The notes under the pieces: model-generated | What the model was told of the DNA's origin: nothing | Databases searched by the model: none | Seen by the model: only the letters and a program-made list of their open reading frames with translations | Assembly: GCF_017873175.1 (NCBI RefSeq) | Contig: NZ_JAGGJW010000003.1 | Location: forward strand, 62,001-126,000 | DNA: 64,000 bases | Reading direction: 5' to 3' | Source: Neorhizobium petrolearium | GTDB taxonomy: Bacteria; Pseudomonadota; Alphaproteobacteria; Rhizobiales; Rhizobiaceae | Translations under genes and position numbers: made by a program | Shown: piece by piece, positions 53,452 through 62,253 of the stretch | How positions within the stretch are numbered: the stretch's first letter is position 1 | How the letters are laid out: each line of letters starts with the position of its first letter

Positions 53452-54402
53452 TCAGAACTGGTAGCGGCGCATGCGCCGCTGGATGACGAAGAGATAGAGC
53501 GAGACGCCGGCGAGGATGATGAGGAACATCACGGCAGCGATAGTGGCGCCCATCGAGCGGTCGCCCATCTGGTTCTGGAACCCGAAGAAGGTGCGGTAGA
53601 GCAGCGTGCCCAGGATATCCGTCGAGCCGTTCGGGCCGGCGAGTGCCCCCTGCACCGTGTAGATCAGGTCGAAGGCGTTGAAATTGCCGACGAAGGTCAG
53701 TACCGAGACGATGCCGATCGAAGGCAGGATGAGCGGCAGCTTGATCTTCCAGAACTGGCCCCAGCCGGTAATGCCGTCGCACTCGGCGGCTTCCAGCACC
53801 TCGTCGGGAATATTCAGCAGCGCCGCATAGATCAGCATCATCGGAATGCCGACATATTGCCAAACCGAGATCAGCGAGACGGTGACGAGCGCCGTTTCCG
53901 GCTTGCCGAGCCAGGGCGCGAAGGCCCATTTCAAGCCCACCCAATCCATCATGCCGGGCGCAATGCCCCAGATCGGCGAGAGGATGAGCTTCCAGATGAA
54001 GCCGACGATGACGAAGGAGAGCAGCGTCGGCACAAAGATCGCCGAACGGTAGAAGGCGGCGAAGCGCAGGTTCGGCACCGACAGCATGGCGGCGATGGCA
54101 ATGCCGACCGGGTTCTGCACGAGCATATGGATGATGAAGAAGATGACGTTGTTGCCAAGCGCGTTCCAGAAATCGGCGGAGAGCCTCGGATCGCTGAAGA
54201 GGACCCGGAAATTGTTGAAGCCGACGAAGGCAAGCTGGCCTTCGATCATGTTGAAGAGCGAGAGCCTCAGCGTTTCGATGAGCGGCAGGATCATCACCGC
54301 CGTATAAACGAGGAAGGCCGGCGCCAGGAAGACGAGGATATGCCAGCGGGCGGGCCGCTTCACCGCAACGATCTCGGTATCGGTCATGTCGGTATCGCTC
54401 AT
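53452..54402 (-). CDS. ABC transporter permease (CUT1, MalF-like)
   Basis: 316 codons, six TM segments, EAA loop LEAAECDGITGWGQFWKIKLPLILPSIG. Starts 209 bases after the binding-protein stop; that gap is filled with palindromic repeats. Start at 54402 gives MSDTDMTDTEIVAVKRPARW; a start at 54387 (MTDTE) is also possible. Confidence 0.93.
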   Translation of the reverse strand: MSDTDMTDTEIVAVKRPARWHILVFLAPAFLVYTAVMILPLIETLRLSLFNMIEGQLAFVGFNNFRVLFSDPRLSADFWNALGNNVIFFIIHMLVQNPVGIAIAAMLSVPNLRFAAFYRSAIFVPTLLSFVIVGFIWKLILSPIWGIAPGMMDWVGLKWAFAPWLGKPETALVTVSLISVWQYVGIPMMLIYAALLNIPDEVLEAAECDGITGWGQFWKIKLPLILPSIGIVSVLTFVGNFNAFDLIYTVQGALAGPNGSTDILGTLLYRTFFGFQNQMGDRSMGATIAAVMFLIILAGVSLYLFVIQRRMRRYQF

Positions 54403-54453
54403 GGCGCGGGTTCCGGTCTTTAGTTACGGCGTGTTCAGGATGTTACGGCAATG

Positions 54454-54591
54454 CCCCTCATCCGGCTACCGCCACCTTCTCCCCGTTTTGACGGGGAGAA
54501 GGAATATGCCGCAACGGTTTCCTCCATCTCGAAGGTCGAGCGAGGCAGGTCCCCTCTCCCCGCAAGCGGGGAGAGGGTTAGGGTGAGGGGC
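54454..54591. repeat. RIME-type palindromic repeats between binding-protein and permease genes
   Basis: CCCCTCATCCGG at 54454-54465, then hairpin CCTTCTCCCCGT/ACGGGGAGAAGG at 54475-54502 (12-bp arms, 4-base loop); second hairpin CCCTCTCCCCGC/GCGGGGAGAGGG at 54552-54577 (12-bp arms, 2-base loop), followed by GTTAGGGTGAGGGG. Same family as the copies at 4680-4821. Lies within the operon, 20-150 bases after the binding-protein gene. Confidence 0.88.
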
Positions 54592-54611
54592 AGATGGTGG
54601 GCGGGAGGCGC

Positions 54612-55868
54612 TTACTTCGCCGGCTTGTACCAGCTGTCGAGCCCCTTCTGGGTCTCTTCCGCCGCTTGCTCAGGCGTTTGCGTGCCGTTGATGACGTTGG
54701 CCGAAACGCGCCACATCTCGAGGTCGAGGTTCGGCTGGCCGCGGCCAACGATCGCCGCGCTCGGGCGGATCGTCGTCTTGCAGTTCTCGCGCCAGGAAAC
54801 GAATTCCTGGGCAAGATCATCCGTCATTTTCACCGGCGTCGAGTTCAGGCTGAAGAAGCCGGGAAGCGCATTGGCGTAAAGCTCGGCGAATTCCGGCGAG
54901 GCGACCCAAGCGAGGAATTTCTTCGCCGCTTCCGGATTCTTGCCCTTGGCGTTGAGGCCGAGACCGATGTCGTTGTGGTCGGAGATGTAGCAGGTGTCAC
55001 CTGCCTTCTTCACCGGCGGCGGGAAGGCGCCCATTTCGAAATCGGCCTGAGCCTTGAACGGCGCGATTTCCCACGAACCGGCCGGATAGATCGCGGCGCG
55101 GCCAAGCGTGAAGAGATTCTGGCTGTCCGGATAGGTCTGAGCCTCGAAACCATCGCCGAGATAGGGCTTCCACTTGGCGAGCGTCGCATAGGGCTCGACC
55201 CATTGCGGATCGGTGAGCTTCTCGGTGCCGGCGATCAGCGCCTTGCGGCCCTCCTCGCCCTTCCAGTAATTCGGGCCGATGTTGTAGTAGCCCATCGTGG
55301 CCGCTTCCCACTGGTCCTTGGTGCCCATGGCGAGCGGGATGTAATTGCCATCCTTCTTGAACTTCTCGAGCACGGCGAAGAATTCATCCTCGGTCTTCGG
55401 AACCTCAACGCCGGCTTCTTCGAAAGCCTTCTTGTTGTAGATGAAACCGTGAATGACCGATGCCATCGGCACGCAGAAGGTGGTCTTGCCGTCATCGGTG
55501 GTCCAGGCGGACTTGGCGACGTCGGAGAAGTTCGAAATGCCGGGCAGGTCGTTCAGCGAGGCGAGCTGGCCCTTCTGGAACATGGCGAGCGACAGGTCGA
55601 ACGGACGGCAGGTGATGAGGTCTCCGGCCGTGCCTGCCTCCAGCTTGGCGTTGACGGCGGAATTGTATTCAGTCGGCGCCATCGGCGCAAAGGTTACCTT
55701 GATATCGGGGTTCTTCGCTTCGAAGGCCGGAATGATCTTCTCCTGCCAGATCGGCAGGTCATCGTTGCGCCAGCTCTCGATGGTGAGCTGGGCCGTCTGC
55801 GCAGACGCCATGCCCGCAGGCGCGAGCACGGTCGTTGCGAAAAGCATGCCTTTCAAAATGCGGGTCAT
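54612..55868 (-). CDS. ABC transporter substrate-binding protein (CUT1 sugar type) of the amino-sugar locus
   Basis: 418 codons. Signal peptide MTRILKGMLFATTVLAPAGMASAQ, then LTIESWRNDDLPIWQEKIIPAFEAKNPDIKVTFAPMAPTEYNSAV, a family-1 solute-binding fold. Gene order and neighbours resemble the GlcNAc/chitobiose transporters of Ensifer meliloti, so I infer an amino-sugar ligand. It follows the MurQ-like gene by 24 bases. Confidence 0.92.
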   Translation of the reverse strand: MTRILKGMLFATTVLAPAGMASAQTAQLTIESWRNDDLPIWQEKIIPAFEAKNPDIKVTFAPMAPTEYNSAVNAKLEAGTAGDLITCRPFDLSLAMFQKGQLASLNDLPGISNFSDVAKSAWTTDDGKTTFCVPMASVIHGFIYNKKAFEEAGVEVPKTEDEFFAVLEKFKKDGNYIPLAMGTKDQWEAATMGYYNIGPNYWKGEEGRKALIAGTEKLTDPQWVEPYATLAKWKPYLGDGFEAQTYPDSQNLFTLGRAAIYPAGSWEIAPFKAQADFEMGAFPPPVKKAGDTCYISDHNDIGLGLNAKGKNPEAAKKFLAWVASPEFAELYANALPGFFSLNSTPVKMTDDLAQEFVSWRENCKTTIRPSAAIVGRGQPNLDLEMWRVSANVINGTQTPEQAAEETQKGLDSWYKPAK

Positions 55869-55892
55869 GATGTTCTCCCTCTTTTTGCGCCG

Positions 55893-56807
55893 TCAAGCGC
55901 GCTTCATGGAACTTTTGCCTGCGTGCAGCTCATCAAGCGCGACACGCAGCACCTCGCCGGACCTGGCCAGCAGCGCGGTTGCCGCTTCCGGATCGGCCGC
56001 ACCGGCCGCAAGCAGAACCGCCACCTTCACCGAGCCATCGGCAGCGCCAAACCAGGCGCGCGCTTCCTCGAACCCGATCCCTGCGATCTCCGCCACCATG
56101 CGGGCGGCACGGGCCTGCAGCTTGTCGTTATCGGCGCGCAGGTTGACCATGTGGCCGTCATGCACGTGGCCAAGCTTCACCGCCACCAGTGTCGAGAGCA
56201 TATTGAACGCCATTTTCTGCGCCGTGCCGGCCCCCATGCGGGTGGAGCCCGCCACCACTTCCGGCGGCGTTTCAAGCAGGATCGACACATCGGCGCCATC
56301 GAACAGTCTTGCGCCGGCATTGTTGGCGATCGCCACCAGTTTCGCGCCGCGTGCCCTGGCCACTTCGGCGACAGCGACCGTATAGGGCGTCGAACCGCTG
56401 GCGGAGACGCAGAGGACGCAGTCTTCTCCTGAGATGACATCCGCATCGTGCCGCCCGAGTGCCGGATCATCTTCCGGTCCGCCGGGCAGATCGGTGACCG
56501 GGGAAAGTCCGCCGGCGAACAGGACAACCAGCTTCTCCGGCGCGATCCCGTAAGTTCCGGGCAATTCAAGAGCATCGGTCATGGCGACCAGACCGGCGCT
56601 GCCGGCACCGACGTAAACGAGCTTGCCGCCAGACTTCAACGTTGCAGCCATAAGACCAGCGGCTTCAGCGATAGCCGGAATGGCGTGGTCGACCGCTTTC
56701 GCGGCCTCCTGCTGAGCCGTCGCCAAAAGCCAAAGGATTTCGGCGGGCTCACGCATATCGAGCCCTTCCGCTTCCCCATGTCTTGTTTCGGTGGCGTTAT
56801 TGCTCAT
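55893..56807 (-). CDS. murQ: N-acetylmuramic acid 6-phosphate etherase-like SIS protein
   Basis: 304 codons. Family MurQ, which splits MurNAc-6-P to GlcNAc-6-P and D-lactate. Seen: ILWLLATAQQEAAKAVDHAIPAIAEA, PEVVAGSTRMGAGTAQKMAFNMLSTL (strong MurQ signature) and a C-terminal helical domain. Odd: the phosphosugar loop reads VGAGSAGLVAMTDA, where E. coli MurQ has GAGTSGRLG, and the second half of the SIS region reads VSASGSTPYTVAV. The Glu of PEDDPALG is kept. Etherase activity is therefore likely but not certain. First gene of the minus-strand operon; operator 23 bases upstream. Confidence 0.78.
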   Translation of the reverse strand: MSNNATETRHGEAEGLDMREPAEILWLLATAQQEAAKAVDHAIPAIAEAAGLMAATLKSGGKLVYVGAGSAGLVAMTDALELPGTYGIAPEKLVVLFAGGLSPVTDLPGGPEDDPALGRHDADVISGEDCVLCVSASGSTPYTVAVAEVARARGAKLVAIANNAGARLFDGADVSILLETPPEVVAGSTRMGAGTAQKMAFNMLSTLVAVKLGHVHDGHMVNLRADNDKLQARAARMVAEIAGIGFEEARAWFGAADGSVKVAVLLAAGAADPEAATALLARSGEVLRVALDELHAGKSSMKRA

Positions 56808-56829
56808 CCGATTTCTCCCTCTAACCAAA

Positions 56830-56850
56830 ATAATGCCAAAAAAATACCAA
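56830..56850 (-). promoter_or_regulatory. left GntR-type operator at the murQ-like promoter
   Basis: Forward sequence ATAATGCC, seven A, then TACCAA. It is the inverted near-copy (one base different) of the site at 56977-56997. Distance to the MurQ-like ATG is 22 bases. Confidence 0.7.
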
Positions 56851-56976
56851 TTGTCCAGAAAGAAAATTAACTTTTGTCACCAAATCAATAACGTTGTCTC
56901 GGAAAAAAGGAAATAATCTATCTATTTCAGAGTGATATCACATGACATTTCAGAAATCCGAAATCGTACTTGGTTA

Positions 56977-56997
56977 TTGGTATTTTTTTGGTATTAT
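56977..56997 (+). promoter_or_regulatory. right GntR-type operator at the kinase promoter
   Basis: TTGGTATT, three to five T, TTGGTATTAT: two direct TTGGTATT copies 11 bases apart. Reverse complement of the left site apart from one base. It lies 19 bases before the kinase ATG, placing it over the promoter start region. Confidence 0.7.
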
Positions 56998-57015
56998 CAA
57001 TTTTCGGAGGTATCC

Positions 57016-57903
57016 ATGATCGATTATTTTATCGGAATCGATGGCGGGGGAACCAGCTGCCGCGCGGCATTGGCTGACGGAGATGGTACTATTCTCGGTC
57101 GCGGCAAGAGCGGCGCGTCCAATATCCTTACCGATCCGGACACCGCGTTGAAACATATCGCCGAGGCGGCACAGCGCGCTTTCGAAGAGGCCGGGATCGA
57201 ACCCGATCTCTCATCCGCATCCGCCATCCTCGGCCTTGCCGGCAACAATGTCGGAGACGCCGTGAGCTATGTGAAGGCGCGCTTGCCCTTCAAGCAGTCG
57301 GAGATCGTCTCCGACGGAGTGATCGCACTTCAGGGCGCGATCGGCGACGAGGACGGTGCGATCGGCATCGTCGGCACGGGAACCGTCTATATTGCGCGGC
57401 ACGACGGAGAACTTCATTCGGTCGCCGGCTGGGGATTCCAGGTGAGCGATCTCGGCAGCGGCGCGCGGCTCGGCCAGCTTGCGCTGCAGGAAAGCCTGCT
57501 CGCCTACGACAACATCCGTCCGATGACCGGGCTCTCGAAAGCCATCCTTGCCGAATTCGGGAACAATCCGGAGAATGTGGTCGACTTCGCCCGGCTGGCG
57601 AAACCGGGTGACTATGGCCGCTACACGCCGAAGGTTTTCGAATACGCCCGGCATGGCGACCAAGCGGCGATCCGCATCCTGAAAACCGGCGCGGCCGGCA
57701 TCGACGAGGCCCTCGACGCAGTGAACGCCGTCACTAGGGGTAAAGGCCGGCTCTGCCTGCTCGGGGGTCTCGCAGTGCTCTATCCCGAATACCTTGCCGA
57801 ACGGCATCGCAGCCGGCTTTCCGAGCCGCTTGCCGACGCGCTGACGGGTGCCGTGGCGCTCGCGGTCAAGGCCTATGGCTCACCTTCGGAGGCGCGTGCA
57901 TGA
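57016..57903 (+). CDS. BadF/BadG-type N-acetylhexosamine kinase
   Basis: 295 codons. ASKHA fold: phosphate 1 motif YFIGIDGGGTSCRAAL, phosphate 2 GAIGIVGTGTVYIAR, GFQVSDLGSGARLG and adenosine motif CLLGGLAVLYPEYL. This family includes GlcNAc kinases and the MurNAc/GlcNAc kinase MurK. ATG at 57016 has CGGAGG upstream. First gene of the plus-strand operon; overlaps the GntR gene by 4 bases. Would phosphorylate imported GlcNAc (and perhaps MurNAc) to the 6-phosphate. Confidence 0.88.
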   Translation: MIDYFIGIDGGGTSCRAALADGDGTILGRGKSGASNILTDPDTALKHIAEAAQRAFEEAGIEPDLSSASAILGLAGNNVGDAVSYVKARLPFKQSEIVSDGVIALQGAIGDEDGAIGIVGTGTVYIARHDGELHSVAGWGFQVSDLGSGARLGQLALQESLLAYDNIRPMTGLSKAILAEFGNNPENVVDFARLAKPGDYGRYTPKVFEYARHGDQAAIRILKTGAAGIDEALDAVNAVTRGKGRLCLLGGLAVLYPEYLAERHRSRLSEPLADALTGAVALAVKAYGSPSEARA

Positions 57904-58664
57904 ACGAGACGCTTGCCGCCATCCTTCCCCTCGACGGTCTGCAAAATGCCGGCACCGGGCCGCTTTACAGGAAATTGCGCCAGAGCCTGGAAGACGCGAT
58001 CCGCACCGGCAAGCTCGGCCACGGCGACGCGCTGCCGGCCGAACGCGACCTTGCGGATTACGCCAATGTCAGCCGGGTGACGGTGCGCAAGGCGGTCGAC
58101 GATCTCGTCAAGGATGGCCTGCTCACCCGCAGGCACGGTTCCGGCACATTCGTGGTCAAGCCGCTGTCACGTGTCGAGCAGCCGCTGACCCGGCTCACGT
58201 CCTTTACCGAGGACATGGCGCGGCGCGGGCTGGTGACCAAGTCCGAATGGCTGGAACGGGGCCTGTTCCACCCCTCCCCGGAAGAAATGATGATGCTGGG
58301 GCTTGCACCGGGAACGAAGGTGGCCCGCCTCGGACGCCTGCGCATCGCCAATGACATGCCGCTTGCCATCGAACGCGCCAGCATTTCCGCCGAATTCCTG
58401 CCGGACCCTTCCGCTGTCACCAATTCGCTCTACGCGGAACTGGAAAAAAAAGATGCCCGGCCCGTGCGCGCCATACAACGGATATCCGCCTGCAATATGA
58501 AGAACCCGGATGCCGGATTGCTGGCAGTGCCCGTGGGCTCCGCCGGGCTTTCGATCGAACGCGTATCCTATCTGGCATCCGGTCGCGTGGTGGAACTCAC
58601 CCGCTCACTCTATCGCGGCGACGCCTATGATTTCGTGGCCGAGCTCTCGCTCGGCGAAAACTGA
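57900..58664 (+). CDS. GntR family regulator with UTRA domain (NagR/NagQ-like)
   Basis: 254 codons. N-terminal winged helix (GPLYRKLRQSLEDAIRTGKLGHGDALPAERDLADYANVSRVTVRKAVDDLVKDGLLTRRHGSGTFVV) and C-terminal UTRA effector domain, with EWLERGLFHPSPEEMMMLGLAPG. HutC subfamily; amino-sugar phosphates are common ligands. Located between kinase and deaminase, it probably binds the twin operators at 56830 and 56977 and controls both operons. Confidence 0.92.
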   Translation: MNETLAAILPLDGLQNAGTGPLYRKLRQSLEDAIRTGKLGHGDALPAERDLADYANVSRVTVRKAVDDLVKDGLLTRRHGSGTFVVKPLSRVEQPLTRLTSFTEDMARRGLVTKSEWLERGLFHPSPEEMMMLGLAPGTKVARLGRLRIANDMPLAIERASISAEFLPDPSAVTNSLYAELEKKDARPVRAIQRISACNMKNPDAGLLAVPVGSAGLSIERVSYLASGRVVELTRSLYRGDAYDFVAELSLGEN

Positions 58665-58677
58665 CAAGGACTGAACC

Positions 58678-59700
58678 ATGCAAACCCATATGCGGCAAGA
58701 GATCAACGAGATACCGGAGGCGACGGCCCGGTTGCTTGACAGGTCGGCAGCGGAGATCATTGCCGCCGGCCGGGCGCTCCGGGAGAAGGATCCCGCGTTC
58801 CTCATCACCATCGCCCGCGGCTCCTCCGACCATGCGGCGACCTTCATCAAATACGCGATCGAGCTTACCGCCGGTCGCCCCGTCGCTTCGCTCGGCCCCT
58901 CGCTTGCTTCGATCTACGGCGCGAAGCTGAAGCTTAAGGGCGGCGCGGCGATCGCGATTTCCCAATCCGGCAAAAGCCCGGACATCGTCGCCATGGCGGA
59001 AGCCGCAACCAGATCCGGCGCTGTCACGATCGCGCTCACCAATACGCTACCGTCGCCGATTGCCAGCGCTTCGAACCATGCGATCAACATCAATGCCGGA
59101 CCGGAACTTGCGGTCGCGGCAACGAAATCCTTCGTCAATTCGATTGTCGCGGGCCTTGCGCTGCTTTCCGAGTGGGTGGACGACGAAGACCTCAAAGCTG
59201 CCATCCGCAACCTGCCGTCACATTTCGAAAAGGCGGTCAAGCTCGACTGGAACGAACTCGCCAAAGAGCTCGGCGACGCGGAATCTCTCTACATGCTTGG
59301 TCGCGGGCCGGCGCTCTCGATCGCCAGCGAAGCGGCGTTGAAATTCAAGGAAACCTCGAACATGCATGCGGAAGCCTATTCAGCTGCGGAAGTGCTGCAC
59401 GGCCCCGTGGCGCTGGTGGAAAAGCGGTTTCCGGTCGTCACCTTCGCAGCGCGCGACGCAGCCGAGACCTCGGCCGTCGAGATTGCCGAGAACCTCGCCG
59501 CCAAGGGGGCGCTTGCCTTCGCCACCTCCGACAAGGTCAAGGCCGCTCGAAAGCTGCCTTTCGTCGCGACCGGCCATCCACTCACCGACGCGCTGGCGCT
59601 CATCCTGCCCTTCTATGGCTTCGTGGAAGCCTGGTCGCGCGCCAAGGGCTTCAACCCGGATGCGCCAGTCGCACTCAAGAAGGTGACCGAAACATTATGA
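58678..59700 (+). CDS. SIS-domain glucosamine-6-phosphate deaminase (NagB-II/AgaS type)
   Basis: 340 codons. Two SIS domains, first with ITIARGSSDHAATFIKYAIELTAGRP and ISQSGKSPDIVAMAEAA, second with LGRGPALSIASEAALKFKETSNMHAEAYSAAEVLHGP, the GlmS-like isomerase signature. It lacks the glutaminase domain of GlmS, so deamination of GlcN-6-P to fructose-6-P is expected. Overlaps nagA by 4 bases. Confidence 0.88.
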   Translation: MQTHMRQEINEIPEATARLLDRSAAEIIAAGRALREKDPAFLITIARGSSDHAATFIKYAIELTAGRPVASLGPSLASIYGAKLKLKGGAAIAISQSGKSPDIVAMAEAATRSGAVTIALTNTLPSPIASASNHAININAGPELAVAATKSFVNSIVAGLALLSEWVDDEDLKAAIRNLPSHFEKAVKLDWNELAKELGDAESLYMLGRGPALSIASEAALKFKETSNMHAEAYSAAEVLHGPVALVEKRFPVVTFAARDAAETSAVEIAENLAAKGALAFATSDKVKAARKLPFVATGHPLTDALALILPFYGFVEAWSRAKGFNPDAPVALKKVTETL

Positions 59701-60857
59701 GTACAGCCAAGGCCATCATCGGCGCCCGCATCTTCGACGGCGCTTCCTGGCATGAGAACGCCGCGCTCGTTTTCGGCAATGGCCGGGTCGAGGCGATTCG
59801 GCCTGTCGCAAATCTACCGGAAGGCATGGAGACGATCGATGCCGACAGCAGTCTGATCGTGCCCGGCTTCATCGACCTGCAGGTGAACGGCGGCGGCGGC
59901 GTGCTGCTCAACGAGGAGCCGACCGTCGCAGGGCTCAAGCAGATCTGCGCGGCGCACGCCAAGTTCGGCACGACCGGCCTGTTGCCGACCCTCATCACCG
60001 ACACGTTCGAGATCACCGCCAGGACCGTCGAGGCAGGCAGGCAGGCCAAAGCGCAGAATGTGCCGGGCTTCCTTGGCCTGCATCTCGAAGGTCCGCATCT
60101 TTCCATCGCCCGCAAGGGGGCACATGACCCGAAGCTGATCCGGCCGATGGAGGAGAAGGACATCGAACTCACGCTCTCCTGCAGGGGCATATTCGATGCG
60201 ATGATGGTCACCGTCGCGCCGGAGAACGTCACCCCGGAGCGGGCGAAGCGGCTTGCGGAGGCCGGCTTCATGGTGAGCCTCGGCCACACCGACACGACCT
60301 ATGAAACAGCCAGGGCCTATGCCGAGGCGGGCGTGCGCACCGTCACGCATCTCTTCAATGCCATGAGCCCGCTCGGCCATCGCCAGCCGGGCGTCGTCGG
60401 TGCGGCGCTGGACATCGGCTCGCTCTACGCCGGGCTGATCGCCGACGGCATCCATGTCCATCCCGCCGCGATGGACATTGCTCTCCGGGCAAAAAACGGG
60501 CCGGGCAAGATCTTCATCGTCACCGATGCCATGTCGCCGATTGGTACGGACATGAAGAGCTTTACGCTAAACGGCCGCGAAATCCTGCGCCGGGACGGCC
60601 GGCTGACGCTTGCCGACGGTACGCTTGCAGGGGCCGACATCGACATGATCTCGTCGGTGCGCTTCGTGCATCAGACGCTCGGCCTGCCGATCGAAGAGGC
60701 ATTGCGGATGGCCTCGACCTATCCGGCGGAAGCGGCATGGCTCTCCGACCGCAAGGGCGCACTGAAACCCGGCTTCGATGCGGATTTCGTTATCCTCACC
60801 GAGGATCTCGGCATGAAGAGCACCTGGATCGGCGGCACCATGGCTCATCAGGAATAA
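59697..60857 (+). CDS. nagA: N-acetylglucosamine-6-phosphate deacetylase
   Basis: 386 codons. Amidohydrolase. Metal and catalytic motifs: FIDLQVNGGGGVLLNEEPT, LGLHLEGPHLSIARKGAHDP, SLGHTD, VTHLFNAMSPLGHRQPG, and IVTDAMSPIG with the catalytic Asp. Converts GlcNAc-6-P to GlcN-6-P for the SIS deaminase. ATG at 59697 overlaps the previous stop (ATGA). Last gene of the operon, convergent with the histidine kinase gene. Confidence 0.95.
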   Translation: MSTAKAIIGARIFDGASWHENAALVFGNGRVEAIRPVANLPEGMETIDADSSLIVPGFIDLQVNGGGGVLLNEEPTVAGLKQICAAHAKFGTTGLLPTLITDTFEITARTVEAGRQAKAQNVPGFLGLHLEGPHLSIARKGAHDPKLIRPMEEKDIELTLSCRGIFDAMMVTVAPENVTPERAKRLAEAGFMVSLGHTDTTYETARAYAEAGVRTVTHLFNAMSPLGHRQPGVVGAALDIGSLYAGLIADGIHVHPAAMDIALRAKNGPGKIFIVTDAMSPIGTDMKSFTLNGREILRRDGRLTLADGTLAGADIDMISSVRFVHQTLGLPIEEALRMASTYPAEAAWLSDRKGALKPGFDADFVILTEDLGMKSTWIGGTMAHQE

Positions 60858-60858
60858 A

Positions 60859-62253
60859 TTAGCCGGCTACCGGAAAGCGGATTTCCACCGTCAGCCCTCT
60901 GCCCTCGCGGCCGTCCGCGAGGGTCATTGCCGCGCCGTGGAGGCGGGCAATCTCCTCGATGATCGGCAGGCCGAGACCGCTGCCCGCCTTGTCCGTTTGC
61001 TCGCCACGCTCGAAGCGCTTCAATACGGAAGCCCGTTTCTCCGGCGGAATGCCGGGACCATTGTCCTCGACTTCCAGCACGGCCGTATCGCCTTCCTGTT
61101 TCACGCGGACAGTCACCTCCGCGCCGTTCCCCGCATAAAGCAGAGCATTGCCAATCAGGTTCTTCAGGAGCTCGCCGATCAGGAGCGGCTCCGCAAAGAT
61201 CGCAACTCCGGACCCACCTTCGAACCCGAGATCGATGCCGGCTTCGGCGGCAAGCGGCACATGGTCCGCCGTCGCGCCCTGCACGAGGGTCGCCAGATCG
61301 ACCTTCTGCATCGAGGCGGAGCGCTTCGCCGCATCAATCTTCGCCATCAGCAGGAGCTGGGCCAGGATGCGTTCCGCATCGGCAACCGCCTCATCCGCCT
61401 TGCGGACCGCTTCCTTCGCCCCGTCCAGTCCTGTAGCGCGGCCGGCCAGCGCAAGCTGCGTGCGGATGATGGCGAGCGGCGTTCGGAGCTGATGGCTGGC
61501 ATTGCCGGTGAAATGCCTGAGAGCCTCCAGTGCCCCCTCGAGCCGCACCATGAAGGAGTTGACCGTATCGACAAGGCCCTGGACCTCGCTCGGCACCCGT
61601 TCGCTGATCGGATGCAGGTCGTCCGGGCTGCGCTCGGCGATCGCTTCACTGAAGCGGTAGAGCGGGCGGAGCGACAGGCTGACAGCAACCCAGACGATGA
61701 CCGCTGCACCGGCGATCATGAAAAGCAGGCGCAATGCCGACCGGATCAGAATGGTCCTGGTCAATTGCTGGCGGGCGATCGTGGTTTCCGCCACGGTGAC
61801 GATGAAGGGCACCGAGTTGATGCCGGTCGAGGCCGACCGGGCGAGTGCCGCCACACGGATCGGCTCACCCCGAAAAATGGCGTTCTCGAACGCCGCCGCC
61901 TGGCCCTCCCGGCGGGGAATCGAGGGCAGGTTCTGATAACCGGTGATGAAGGTTCCCGGCGGGCCATCCACCCGATAGAAGACGCGATCCTGCGCGGCCG
62001 ACGTCAGCATCTCCAGCGCCACATAGGGGATATCAACTTCCAGCGAGCCGTCTTCGGCGACGATCACGCGCTCCGCGATCGCCAGCGCCGAGCCGGCCAG
62101 AACGCGATCGGAAACCTCGTTCGCCGTATCGACGGCCTCGTCCCAGGTGTCGACCATAGCGACGGTGCCGATCACCGCCGTCGAGATGAGAAGCCAGGCG
62201 AGCAGCCGCCGACGCAGCGAGTAGGCGGCCGTTGGCGTCATTGGCGGCGTCAT
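60859..62253 (-). CDS. sensor histidine kinase (TctE-like, 2CSK_N type)
   Basis: 464 codons. Two TMs (RRRLLAWLLISTAVIGTVAMVD and LRLLFMIAGAAVIVWVAVSLSL) flank a periplasmic 2CSK_N-like sensor region of about 130 residues. HAMP-like linker, then H-box FTGNASHQLRTPLAIIRTQ, N-box LKNLIGNALLYAG, G1 VEDNGPGIPPEK, G2 GSGLGLPIIEEIA. Start overlaps the response-regulator stop by 4 bases. In this subfamily the signal is often a carboxylate or a metal chelate. Confidence 0.93.
   Translation of the reverse strand: MTPPMTPTAAYSLRRRLLAWLLISTAVIGTVAMVDTWDEAVDTANEVSDRVLAGSALAIAERVIVAEDGSLEVDIPYVALEMLTSAAQDRVFYRVDGPPGTFITGYQNLPSIPRREGQAAAFENAIFRGEPIRVAALARSASTGINSVPFIVTVAETTIARQQLTRTILIRSALRLLFMIAGAAVIVWVAVSLSLRPLYRFSEAIAERSPDDLHPISERVPSEVQGLVDTVNSFMVRLEGALEALRHFTGNASHQLRTPLAIIRTQLALAGRATGLDGAKEAVRKADEAVADAERILAQLLLMAKIDAAKRSASMQKVDLATLVQGATADHVPLAAEAGIDLGFEGGSGVAIFAEPLLIGELLKNLIGNALLYAGNGAEVTVRVKQEGDTAVLEVEDNGPGIPPEKRASVLKRFERGEQTDKAGSGLGLPIIEEIARLHGAAMTLADGREGRGLTVEIRFPVAG

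Noticed and set aside
54594..56432. 612-codon open frame opposite the binding-protein and MurQ-like genes
   Set aside because: Antisense shadow; Arg/Gly/His-rich translation with no recognisable domain.
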